The notes beneath the pieces are model-generated. The model saw only the letters and a program-made list of their open reading frames with translations, ran no database searches and was not told the DNA's origin. Shown piece after piece: positions 50,481-59,281 of a stretch of 64,000 bases of DNA. Location: NCBI GenBank assembly GCA_964398785.1, contig CAYNNQ010000004.1:1-64000 (forward strand), read 5' to 3'. The stretch is from CAYNNQ01 sp964398785 (GTDB lineage: Bacteria; Desulfobacterota; Desulfovibrionia; Desulfovibrionales; Desulfonatronovibrionaceae). The position numbers and the translations under genes are program-made. Numbering within the stretch: position 1 is the stretch's first letter; every line of letters starts with the position of its first letter.

Positions 50481-53400
50481 ATGAATATTACCAAATGGGC
50501 CATGAACAACAAAAATACGGTCCTTATCTTCACTCTGATCATTATTCTCGGAGGCATAAGCTCCTATTTCAAGCTGGGTAAGCTGAAAAATCCCACATTT
50601 ACCATACATACCGCCCTGGTAACCACTGAATTCCCCGGTGCCTCGCCCGCCGAAGTGGAGCGTTTGGTCACGGATCCCCTGGAAAAGGCAGTTCAAGCCA
50701 TGGGCCAACTCAAACACGTACGCTCCAAATCCGAGGCCGGCCGCTCAACCCTACATGTGAAAGTCAAGGAGGACAATCCCCCTTCGGCCATGCCCCAAAT
50801 ATGGACGAACCTGCGCGAACGTATCCGGGACGCCCGCTCTGCCTTGCCTCCTGGCGCGAAAAATCCCCGGGTGAGGGACCATTTTGGCAGGACCTACGGG
50901 ATACTGTTGGCCCTGACCGGAGAAGGCTATTCCATGCGAGAGCTCAGGGAATACGCCAATTACATGAAAAAGAGCTTCAAACAATGCAAGGATGCCCAGG
51001 GAGTGACTATTTTCGGTATTCAGCGTGAGCAAATAGTCGTTGAAGTCTCCCGAGAAGAACTGGCCGGCCTCGATCTTGACCTGGCCAGCGTACAACAGGC
51101 CATAAAGGCTCAAAACTACATAACCGAATACGGGCATCTGAACGCAGGCAACAGTCGCATACGGATAAGTCCCTCCGGAAACTTAGAAAGCGTTGAGGAT
51201 ATCGAAAAAATCGCGCTGGGCGGGGGCCCTGAGAACGAATTCCTGCGCTTGGGGGACATCGCTGATGTGAAGCGGGAATACGTGGATCCTCCCCAGGTAC
51301 TTTTCCGCATGAATGGCGAACCGGCCTTGGCCATAGGGATCTCCACAGTCAAGCACGGCAATACCGTGGTGCTGGGGAAATCGGTAAAGAAAGAAATCAA
51401 GAAACTGAAAGAGCAGATGCCGGCTGGCCTGGATATCTCCATGGTCAATTTCCAGGCAGATCAGGTCATGAAATCCATAAACACATTCCTGGTGGCACTA
51501 TTCGAGGCCATCGGCATTGTCCTGTTCGTGCTCCTGGTGGCCCTGGGCTTGCGCAGCGCTATCGTGATCACCAATGGTCTTATTCTCAATATCTGCGCCA
51601 CATTTTTAATCATGCACTTTTTCGGGATAGACATGCAGATGATATCCCTGTGTGCCCTGATAATCGCTCTGGGTATGTTGGTGGACGATTCCGTGGTGGT
51701 CACTGACAACACCATAAACGAGATGGAACAAAACAAACTGTCCAAGGAACAAGCTGGGATCAAGGCAGCCCAAAGCACGGGTTTCCCTCAATTTATCGCC
51801 ACATTTATCGCAGTGTGCTCCTTTATGCCCATGGCCATAGCCCACAGTAATTTGGGTGAATACTGTCATTCTCTGACTTACGTAGTGGGCATCGCTCTAG
51901 GTGTTAGCTGGCTCCAGGCAATGCTCGTGGTTCCGGTCATGAGCGGCAGGCTACTCAAGGTCAAGGAGAAAAAATCCAATAAACAGCCCTACAGTTCCTT
52001 TATCTACCGCGTGTATCTGTCCTTGTTGCGTCCGGCCCTTAAGCACCGCTGGATAACTGTCGGAATAGTCCTGGGCATCTTTTTGCTGGCCTGTTACGGC
52101 TTTGGGCTTATTCCTTACGCTTTAATGAATAAATCCGACCGACCCCAGTACAAGGTGGACTACTGGCTACCGGAAGGAACACGTATTCACAAGACCTCAA
52201 ATGACTTAAAAGAGATTGAAAAGAAGATCATGTCCTGGCCCCAGGTAATCAGCGTGGCCACATCCGTGGGTAGCGGCCCCCCCCGTTTCATGCTCGGGTT
52301 CACCCCGGAACAGCCGAATATTGCTTACGGGAATCTGATAGTCAAAGTTAAGCCAGGGACTGACGTGAGCAAACTAATTAAACGCAGCGAGAATTATATC
52401 TCCAATACATTTCCTGAGTCCAATGCCCGGGCCTCGGAATTCATTCCCGGAGGTATGCCCAATTTCCTGATCCAGGCGCGTATTTCCGGGGAGGATCCAC
52501 AAACCTTGCGCAGGATTTCCGATCAGGTACAACAAATCATGCGCGATACCGGGCAAACAGTGGAATTGCAATCCAACTGGAGGAATCAGGTTCCGGTCTG
52601 GAAACCGCACTACATGCAGGCAGCTGGAGGAATGCGCGATATAAATCGTGAGAGTGTGGCCAGGACCATGCGCTGGCTTACCCGGGGCAGCCCGTGGGAT
52701 AGCTATCGTGCGGACAAGCATCTCATGCCCATTGTTTTCCGTACGCCCAAGAAAGAGGACTATGATCTCCGTGACATGGTCTCAGTACCGGTTGCCAGCT
52801 GGGAAAAAGCCCCACAAGTGCCTCTGGGTGCGGTTATGACCAAGGGGGAGATAGTTATGGAAAATCCGATTATACATCGTTACGATCGTGTGCGGACCAT
52901 TACCGTTCGGGCCAATCCCAAGGAGGGAGCGAACTGTGCGGCCCTGCGCTCTGATATTGCCCAAAAAATCGAGGAAAAAGTAGATTTTCCGCTGGGGTAC
53001 AGTATCTCCTGGGGCGGACTATATGAAACTTCCCAAAAATCGAACCGCAGTCTAAACGCCCAGTTTCCTATAGCCATTACCCTGATGCTGATGGCTGTGG
53101 TCCTGCTTTTCAACGGCGTACGTTCACCGCTGATAGTTTTTTTGAGTCTCCCCCTGTGTATTGTTGGTGTTGTTGCTGGATTGCTGCTAGCCGGAAAGGA
53201 CATGGGTTTTATGCCTCTTTTCGGTATCTATGCTCTTATAGGTATGATTATTCGCAATGCGGTGATACTTATAATGGAAATGAATGACCGCACCCGGGAT
53301 AAGGAGGACAAGGAAAAATTCGAGGCAGTGGTCCAGGCTTCCCTTACGCGTGTCCGTCCGGTATTGATTACCGCCTGCTGCACTTCGTTCGGGATGGTTC

Positions 53401-53543
53401 CGCTTTTGTCCAATCCCATGTTCGGAAGCATGGCGGTGACTATCATGGGCGGACTTTTGGTGGGCACGCTTATTACCCTGATTTTTATTCCGGTCCTGTA
53501 TAGCCTGTTTTATCGGGTAAAACCTTCGCATAATATGTCCTGA
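50481..53543 (+). CDS. RND-family efflux pump permease
   Basis: A 1020-residue, 12-helix proton-driven pump with two large periplasmic loops. Proton-relay residues are in the TM4 segment (LIIALGMLVDDSVVVTDNTI, about residue 400). The porter motif ASPAEVERLVTDPLEKAV is at the start of the first loop. It resembles the heavy-substrate or aromatic-acid type rather than classical AcrB by overall pattern, but the substrate cannot be fixed; it could export drugs, metal complexes or organic acids. Confidence 0.93.
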   Translation: MNITKWAMNNKNTVLIFTLIIILGGISSYFKLGKLKNPTFTIHTALVTTEFPGASPAEVERLVTDPLEKAVQAMGQLKHVRSKSEAGRSTLHVKVKEDNPPSAMPQIWTNLRERIRDARSALPPGAKNPRVRDHFGRTYGILLALTGEGYSMRELREYANYMKKSFKQCKDAQGVTIFGIQREQIVVEVSREELAGLDLDLASVQQAIKAQNYITEYGHLNAGNSRIRISPSGNLESVEDIEKIALGGGPENEFLRLGDIADVKREYVDPPQVLFRMNGEPALAIGISTVKHGNTVVLGKSVKKEIKKLKEQMPAGLDISMVNFQADQVMKSINTFLVALFEAIGIVLFVLLVALGLRSAIVITNGLILNICATFLIMHFFGIDMQMISLCALIIALGMLVDDSVVVTDNTINEMEQNKLSKEQAGIKAAQSTGFPQFIATFIAVCSFMPMAIAHSNLGEYCHSLTYVVGIALGVSWLQAMLVVPVMSGRLLKVKEKKSNKQPYSSFIYRVYLSLLRPALKHRWITVGIVLGIFLLACYGFGLIPYALMNKSDRPQYKVDYWLPEGTRIHKTSNDLKEIEKKIMSWPQVISVATSVGSGPPRFMLGFTPEQPNIAYGNLIVKVKPGTDVSKLIKRSENYISNTFPESNARASEFIPGGMPNFLIQARISGEDPQTLRRISDQVQQIMRDTGQTVELQSNWRNQVPVWKPHYMQAAGGMRDINRESVARTMRWLTRGSPWDSYRADKHLMPIVFRTPKKEDYDLRDMVSVPVASWEKAPQVPLGAVMTKGEIVMENPIIHRYDRVRTITVRANPKEGANCAALRSDIAQKIEEKVDFPLGYSISWGGLYETSQKSNRSLNAQFPIAITLMLMAVVLLFNGVRSPLIVFLSLPLCIVGVVAGLLLAGKDMGFMPLFGIYALIGMIIRNAVILIMEMNDRTRDKEDKEKFEAVVQASLTRVRPVLITACCTSFGMVPLLSNPMFGSMAVTIMGGLLVGTLITLIFIPVLYSLFYRVKPSHNMS

Positions 53544-53544
53544 C

Positions 53545-54222
53545 ATGGAGGGCGGGTTCTCGCGTGTTTTCTTTTCCGCAGACAAATTCGGGCTGTTGCT
53601 GGCGATTTTTCTTCTACAGCTTTTGACCCTGCCTCTGTTTGAGGGCGAGCTGGCCTCTAGCTTTGTGTCCGATCTGCTTTTTTTATTGCTCTTAGCGGCA
53701 GCGGCATACTCGGTTAAAGACGACCGCTATTTCCGTCTGGCATTGGTTTTGGGTGGCCTGAGCCTGGTCGGTGTAGTGGTTTGCTTTTTTATTGACAATA
53801 CATTTATTTTGCTTGTGACTAGTGTCGTTTATTTGGCATATTTAGGGTTTGTGACAGTTTTGATCCTTTTTGATATCGGCCGGGACTCGCGGATAAATAT
53901 AGACAATGTCATGGGCGGTCTGTGCGTATATATCCTGATCGGGGTTTTCTGGTCGATTTTGTTTTCCATGCTGGAGAGGGCTAGCCCGGGTTCATTCGCC
54001 TTCGGTCCGCACGGCGCGCATCCGGACCTGGTTCAGGCCGGGACACTGCTCTATTACTACAGCTTTATAAACCTTATGACCATCGGCTTCGGGGATGTGG
54101 TCCCCATGTCGCACCTGGCCCAGACCCTGTCCATTCTGGAGGGCCTGGTCGGGCAATTCTACCTGGTTTTTTTCATGGCCTCCCTGGTGGGGCGCTATAT
54201 AGCAGAGAAACAGAACAATTGA
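53545..54222 (+). CDS. Two-TM pore-domain ion channel (potassium-type filter)
   Basis: A 225-residue protein with about six hydrophobic spans; the last two, around the pore loop with the selectivity sequence TIGFGDVVP (near residue 178), form a K+-channel module as in KcsA and related two-span channels. The N-terminal spans form a short extra domain without voltage-sensor arginines. It begins one base after the pump stop, so it is probably cotranslated with the efflux operon; a link to membrane potential during efflux is a guess. Confidence 0.82.
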   Translation: MEGGFSRVFFSADKFGLLLAIFLLQLLTLPLFEGELASSFVSDLLFLLLLAAAAYSVKDDRYFRLALVLGGLSLVGVVVCFFIDNTFILLVTSVVYLAYLGFVTVLILFDIGRDSRINIDNVMGGLCVYILIGVFWSILFSMLERASPGSFAFGPHGAHPDLVQAGTLLYYYSFINLMTIGFGDVVPMSHLAQTLSILEGLVGQFYLVFFMASLVGRYIAEKQNN

Positions 54223-54609
54223 GGACGGGGAAGTCCTTTTCCCACCACCAATGTTTCCCGGAGAATATTGGCGCTTTTCCTCTTTCCATTTCCAGGGAGT
54301 GCTTCGTGACCGACTTTCGTCTTTTGGCAAACAAATACCTTGGAGCTTAATCCGGTACTATCCGCAACATCGCTTTTTGTATGCCCGCCTTAACGGGTTA
54401 AAGTTAGTGGTTCGTCTTTCGAATCTAGGCAAGACGTTTTAGACTCCGCACCTGCATTAGAATGCGGGCGCGGGATGACGAACGGTGGATAGCCCGTTTT
54501 TGGGCGAGCAAAGCCGATTTGTTCGGAATTTCCACTTTTCGTCATCCCTGACCCCGATCAGGGATCCAGGAAACGACAATAGTCGGCCAACTACAGGGGT
54601 TCAATCAAA
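54223..54609. repeat. Gene-free region with an 11-bp inverted repeat
   Basis: No gene. GGGATGACGAA (54472-54482) and TTCGTCATCCC (54538-54548) form a perfect inverted repeat, the latter running into an inner hairpin (CCTGA…TCAGG). Such units occur as dispersed intergenic repeats in many proteobacteria. Confidence 0.55.
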
Positions 54610-54990
54610 ACCCGTTAATTTATATGGATCAGTATTGCTTACGGGACCCTTTACCATACTCATGGTCTATCCCATGATGGCCAGCATGAATCCCGGGGCT
54701 GTTTTTACCCGGTGCAGTCTTAAACTGCAGCTTTTGACCCAGGGCATCAATTTTATATTCATGCCCCTTTTTACCTTTGCTCTGGGCTGGATATTCTTTC
54801 CCGGGGACCGGACAATGGCCTTTGGCCTGCTTCTGATCGGCCTTTTACCCACCAGCGGGAGGACCATATCCTGGACCGGGTTTGCCAAGGGCAACACCCG
54901 GTGGCGGTAAAGATGACCATTATCGGCCTGATATTGGGCATAACCCTCACGCCCTGCTTCGGTTATGTACTCATGGGCCGGGCCCCATAC
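54610..54990 (+). pseudogene. Remnant of a bile acid:sodium symporter/ACR3-like permease
   Basis: In one frame (GSVLLTGPFTILMVYPMMAS, then FALGWIFFPGDRTMAFGLLL and LLPTSGRTISWTGFAKGN) the sequence matches the middle of a BASS/ACR3-type permease with the conserved LLPTSGxTISWTGFAKGN motif, stops at 54908, and continues in a second frame (VKMTIIGLILGITLTPCFGY) to about 54990. The gene lacks its start and end and is frameshifted, so it is dead. It is a different family member than the intact BASS gene at 4762-5709. Confidence 0.65.
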
Positions 54991-55009
54991 CGTTTCTCAA
55001 AACTATCAA

Positions 55010-55210
55010 ACAGATTCCCTTTTAGGTGTTCTCAGCAGTGAGGACCTTATCAATCATGTTCCCGAGGACAGGGCCCTGGATACACCCCTGAGCGATGTGG
55101 AGTTGCAGGGCATTACCACCTGTAGCGCCGCGAGCCACCTGCGGGAGGTCATCTCCAAAAGGAAAAGAACGCATCAGTACAAGTTCCTGGTCACCGACGG
55201 CGACGGCTAG
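55010..55210 (+). pseudogene. CBS-domain protein fragment
   Basis: About 65 codons in frame (SLLGVLSSEDLINHVPEDRA, then SHLREVISKRKRTHQYKFLV, TDGDG) look like the end of one CBS motif and the beginning of another. No start or rest of the gene is present; it is fused directly after the permease remnant. Confidence 0.45.
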
Positions 55211-55544
55211 CCAACGGAGTTACTTCTTCGGATATTATCGGGCGGGGACGCAGGACAAGAAGCCAAAATAGTGGTAAGTTTCAAGGAAGAAGTCGTTTCT
55301 AAGCAATAATCTTTTCAGTACTTGAGCTTCTTAGTCTTGCACATGAGGAAGGATTTGCTGAGGGTGGTCAATTTTAGATTATCACGGCCCGGGTTACCTG
55401 AGCAATTTTCGATTATCAAAATCATAGATCAAAGATCGCCGTGTCGGTTTCGCCTCCCGGCGATAAAATATATAGGTTGAGGCATACGGGAGGTATGGTT
55501 GCCTTTGAATGGAGAACAATATACATAAGGATGTCCAAAATCGT
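55211..55544. other. Gene-free region with a short direct repeat
   Basis: No gene recognised. CAATTTTAGATTATCA (55369-55384) and CAATTTTCGATTATCA (55403-55418) repeat with a 34-bp period, reminiscent of the multiple inner repeats at the ends of IS21-type elements, but no transposase sequence is present. Confidence 0.45.
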
Positions 55545-55740
55545 TAGTTACTTCTTATCCGGGAATTCAAAAACTTCCGGGTTTAGAAATATCACGTTTC
55601 CAATTCGGAGATGAGATTTTTTTCTGTTTAACAAGGAAATTAGGTAATTAAAAGCGAGTGTATCTTAACACGTGATGTAATAATTACGAAAATTGACGCC
55701 GTTAAAATGGAAAAGGGCCATTTCCGGATGGAAACTAGTT
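55545..55740 (-). repeat. MITE-like dispersed repeat, copy 4 (reverse)
   Basis: Same element as 10345-10536 in reverse orientation, with ends CTTCTTATCCGGGAAT and TTTCCGGATGGAAAC. It ends immediately before the AI-2E family gene and may provide or separate its promoter. Confidence 0.85.
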
Positions 55741-55789
55741 GTCAGTTCAGCAATACCCTTCAACCCGGTTCCGGGCAGGAAAAAGTCGC

Positions 55790-56890
55790 ATGAATCTAAT
55801 TAAGTCTTGGTTTGAAAGGCATCTCAGCAATCCCCAGGTGGTCATCCTCATGGCCATACTTCTGGCCGGTTTCGGGATGGTTTTTTTTCTGGGCCGGATG
55901 CTGGTGCCCTTTTTTGCCGGACTTATAATCGCCTATCTCCTGGAGGGAGTGGTCAAGCAGCTGACCAAAAGGGGAGTCCCCAGGTTCGCGGGGGTCCTTC
56001 TCACATTTCTGCTTTTCATGTTCCTTTTGCTTTTCAGCATTTTCTGGCTGGTCCCCGAGCTGGTCAAACAGATCACCCAACTGGTGCAGCAGCTTCCGAG
56101 CATGATAGGTGAAATCCAGGCCCTTCTTTTGCAGCTTCCCGAGCGCTATCCAAAGTTTATTTCCGAAGCCCAGGTACATGAATTCTTTTCGGCTATCCGG
56201 GGTGAGGTAGGCAAGCTGGCCCACAACATTTTGTCCATTTCCGTGGCCTCGGTAATGGGTCTTATCACCTTGCTGGTCTACCTGGTCCTTGTCCCCCTGC
56301 TGGTCTTTTTCTTTCTCAAAGACAAGGACAAGATCCTGAACTGGTTTGCCGGATTTCTGCCCCGGGACCGCTCCCTGGCCGTGCAGGTGTGGCAGGATGT
56401 CAATATGCAGATATCCAATTACATCCGGGGCAAGACCTGGGAGATCATCATCGTCTGGGCGGGGAGTTTCCTGACTTTTACCTTGCTCAAGCTCGAATAC
56501 GCCATGCTCCTGGGGGCCATTGTCGGATTTTCCGTACTCATCCCCTATGTGGGCGCGTCAGTGGCCACCATCCCCGTGGCCCTGGTCGCCTATTTCCAGT
56601 GGGGAATGGGCTCGGAGCTGGTCTGGGTGCTCATTGTCTACGCCATCATCCAGATGCTGGATGCCAATGTCCTGGTTACCCTGCTGTTGGCCGAGGTAGT
56701 GAATATCCATCCGGTGGGAGTGATTGCGGCCATCCTGGTATTTGGCGGGTTATGGGGGTTTTGGGGCGTGTTTTTCGCTATTCCCCTGGCCACTCTCGGT
56801 CAGGCGATTATCAAGGCCTGGCCGGTGCACAAGGATGAAGAAACGGAAAAAGGCGAGGAAGAGGCAAAGGAAGAAGGGGGGATAACTTAA
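55790..56890 (+). CDS. AI-2E family (PerM-like) transporter
   Basis: A 366-residue membrane protein with about seven to eight spans. The family pattern is visible: GRMLVPFFAGLIIAYLLEGV near the start, a long amphipathic middle (VKQITQLVQQLPSMIGEIQA…), then PLLVFFFLKDKDKIL and the C-terminal GVIAAILVFGGLWGFWGVFFA. The tail is charged and acidic. Some members export autoinducer-2 or act as sodium/proton antiporters; function here unknown. I start at ATG 55790; a TTG at 55739 would reach into the repeat. Confidence 0.88.
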   Translation: MNLIKSWFERHLSNPQVVILMAILLAGFGMVFFLGRMLVPFFAGLIIAYLLEGVVKQLTKRGVPRFAGVLLTFLLFMFLLLFSIFWLVPELVKQITQLVQQLPSMIGEIQALLLQLPERYPKFISEAQVHEFFSAIRGEVGKLAHNILSISVASVMGLITLLVYLVLVPLLVFFFLKDKDKILNWFAGFLPRDRSLAVQVWQDVNMQISNYIRGKTWEIIIVWAGSFLTFTLLKLEYAMLLGAIVGFSVLIPYVGASVATIPVALVAYFQWGMGSELVWVLIVYAIIQMLDANVLVTLLLAEVVNIHPVGVIAAILVFGGLWGFWGVFFAIPLATLGQAIIKAWPVHKDEETEKGEEEAKEEGGIT

Positions 56891-56930
56891 GCAGGTGAGA
56901 ACAGATAGCAGGAGGAATCCCGGCCAGGTG

Positions 56931-57827
56931 TTACTCAGTAAATGGTTTAGGAGGTTTGTTTTGAGCGCTGGAATGTACGCTCAGCGCGGTAACTGTGACC
57001 AGGATCAATACCATGCCCAAAATCTGCGGTGCGGCCAGGCTTTCATTTAAAACCACCACGCCGAAAAGGGATGCGGTGACCGGTTCGACCATGGCCACAA
57101 TGGAGGCTACAGCCGGTGCGGTGTGGTTCAGGCCGACAATATAGAAAATAAAGGACATTCCGGCCCCAAGCACCCCCAGCACCACGAACAGCGGCCAGCT
57201 CGGGGTCTTCAGCACCGCCAAGGTCTGAGCGGCATCGCCCAGGCCGAAAAGTATGACGGCCAGTACAGCGAAGGCTATCACCAGAATCGCCTGCGGGCTG
57301 CCGTGCGGTGCCGCATACTTGAAACCGAAAATGAACACCGCATAGGAAAGTCCGGAGAGCAGCCCGGCAACCGCGGCGATCAGGGTGACTTCACCCGCTC
57401 CGACCTTGTAAATACCCGTAAGCAGGACCACGCCGAGCATTACCATGGCGATCGCGGCCCATTTGAACATAGTGGGTCTTTCCAGCTTGAGGGTGAAGGA
57501 CACGAGATAGACGAATACAGGTGCGCAGTACATCAGGGTTGCTGCAACCGCGACGCTGCCCTCGGCTATGCTCAGGAAATAGAATGTGAAGTTGCCGGCT
57601 ACGCCCGCACCGGCGATTGCCGACCAGAACCATAGGCGGGGCGTTGCCAGTCCGCTGCCGCGGGGGCGCAGCCCCAGCCAGACGAGAACGAACAACAGCC
57701 CGATTGCCCCGCGGTAAAAGGAGACCACAACCGGGTCCCATCCCTGGCCCGTGAGGATGCCGCCGATCCCGCCGGACAGCCCCCAGCACAGGGCAGCAAG
57801 TGCTACGAGCGCAGTACTAAGGTTCAT
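56931..57827 (-). CDS. EamA/DMT superfamily exporter
   Basis: A 298-residue protein with ten hydrophobic helices in two EamA halves (about 5-135 and 145-285). Typical features include ALAALCWGLSGGIGGIL at the start and the YIVGLNHTAPAVASIVAMVEPVTASLFG motif in the second half. Exports amino acids or other metabolites; substrate unknown. It converges with the AI-2E gene. Confidence 0.9.
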   Translation of the reverse strand: MNLSTALVALAALCWGLSGGIGGILTGQGWDPVVVSFYRGAIGLLFVLVWLGLRPRGSGLATPRLWFWSAIAGAGVAGNFTFYFLSIAEGSVAVAATLMYCAPVFVYLVSFTLKLERPTMFKWAAIAMVMLGVVLLTGIYKVGAGEVTLIAAVAGLLSGLSYAVFIFGFKYAAPHGSPQAILVIAFAVLAVILFGLGDAAQTLAVLKTPSWPLFVVLGVLGAGMSFIFYIVGLNHTAPAVASIVAMVEPVTASLFGVVVLNESLAAPQILGMVLILVTVTALSVHSSAQNKPPKPFTE

Positions 57828-57980
57828 TGTTTATCCCGATCAAAGCTGCTTCGTCTGGGGTGGTGCGTCCTGTACTATTTTGGAAGATCTTTATCATTGG
57901 CTCTCCATGCATGTGTTGAATCGCAGTTTGTTATAGAAGCAACATGGTTCTCCGACATAGCGTATGGATTTTTTATGTTT

Positions 57981-58222
57981 CATCCGCCTGATCCTTTTGG
58001 ATGCCAAAATTCCGGCTCGGATCTTTCTACTCCCCGCCAAAGAAGGATGCTTGCCCCCTCCGGACTCTTATTTGGAGAAGTATGTTTTTTTGTGCCTTAC
58101 TCAGATTGCTATTTGGTCAGTTTGCATTTTGAGATGTCCCCGGTCCGGTTTCCCCCTTTTGCCGGGGTGCAAGAAAATGCGCGAGCCTTTCGTTAAAAGC
58201 ATCAAAAAAGATCAGGCAGATG
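57981..58222. repeat. Second dispersed repeat, copy B (partner at 47131-47374)
   Basis: Same unit as 47131-47374 and in the same orientation, with more substitutions and small indels. It contains the same inverted arms around CTCCCCGCCAAAG and CCCCTTTTGCCGGGG. Confidence 0.7.
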
Positions 58223-58620
58223 AAATTCACATTTAACCTCGTGGAACCAGTAACATCCGCTTTGAGTCGCCAACTTAGCGGGGCGCATAACATGCCACAA
58301 GACCTTTCGGAATGGGGTCTAGAAAAATTTATCCAATTTATCCGGAAATTAAAAGGAAAAAATAACCCGCTCAGCAAGGGGCGGGCTGCCAGGATTGTAT
58401 GTAAAAGAGGGAAAAGGGCAAATCCGAAAAAGTGGTCCGGCAGTAAAAGAAAATGCTCCGTGCCCGGGGAAGTAGCTCCGAACACAAAATATACTTCCAG
58501 GTCCGGGGTATTGTAGGCAAGAAGTTGCCACTGGTTGAAAGAATGGTTGAAGGACAGAAAAGTTGAATATAGGAATGTTATAGGCTATCTGTGACCTTTG
58601 GCTCATGGCTTCGCAGGACA
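58223..58620. other. Gene-free region
   Basis: No recognisable gene or strong signal between the repeat and the promoter at 58621. Short open frames exist but have no family resemblance. Confidence 0.4.
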
Positions 58621-58649
58621 TTGACCCTTGGGGGGAGACGACGTATAAT
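58621..58649 (+). promoter_or_regulatory. Promoter with palindromic operator of the Phd/PIN relic
   Basis: TTGACC (58621-58626) and TATAAT (58644-58649) are spaced 17 bases, an excellent sigma-70 promoter. The -10 is embedded in the palindrome ACGTATAATACGT (58641-58653), a likely autoregulator site of the Phd-type antitoxin. Confidence 0.7.
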
Positions 58650-58681
58650 ACGTTCTGAATACTACATTTCATGCAGGTAGC

Positions 58682-58907
58682 ATGCAAACAATTAATGCCT
58701 CAGAGGCGAATCGCCTTTTCTCCAGGCTCTTGCGCGAGGGGAAGTATATACTGTGGTGTCCTGTGGCAAGCCGGTGATATTATTCCTCCCACCGATGAGG
58801 AGGCCTCGGGCCGCAAGAAGGCAAAGGCTGATTTGCCGGAGCGGCTTAATCCTCAAGCAGTAACCGCCGACAGAGATTGGACCCGAGACGGGCCGTACAG
58901 GGCTTAA
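58682..58907 (+). pseudogene. Frameshifted Phd/YefM-type antitoxin
   Basis: The ATG frame begins MQTINASEANRLFSRLLREG as in Phd/YefM antitoxins, but then shifts: the continuing VYTVVSCGKPVI strand is in a second frame and the tail (DEEASGRKKAKADLPERL…) in a third, ending at TAA 58905-58907. At least two frameshifts make it non-functional. The PIN toxin starts one base later. Confidence 0.65.
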
Positions 58908-58908
58908 C

Positions 58909-59115
58909 ATGCGATTAGCGCTGGACACCAATATCATGGCCTACGCCGAAGGCGTGGGCGGACAGAGAGCGTTGGGGCAGAGCCCGGCAATGGGTGACTG
59001 AATTGTCTGTGGAACACGTGGTGCTCCCAATACAACCTCGAGGGGTGGATTGGGCCGTGTTCGTGGATGGAGATACAAAGAATTGGCCACCCATGCGGAC
59101 TTCACCGCTAAAAAA
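58909..59115 (+). pseudogene. Frameshifted, truncated PIN-domain toxin
   Basis: MRLALDTNIMAYAEGVGG carries the first PIN acidic residue (LDTN), then a frame change gives RARQWVTELSVEHVVLP as expected for the next helices and strand. The protein then loses homology and stops; the later acidic residues are missing. With the antitoxin it forms a dead toxin-antitoxin pair behind an apparently intact promoter. Confidence 0.65.
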
Positions 59116-59281
59116 ATAGGCACCGGGGGGAAGAGCAAATAGACGTATCCACCCGGGAAACCGACGGCAGGTACGAGGTCAACTTAAGCCGCGGATAAAA
59201 AACAAAAAAAATCATTGAATGGAAATTTAAGTGTTCCCGGCACACTCTTTTTCGGAAACATAAAATATCGGGGATATTGAC

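Noticed and set aside
58220..58516. Open frame of 98 codons starting at the end of the second repeat
   Set aside because: Basic, low-complexity translation without motif or ribosome binding site; probably chance.
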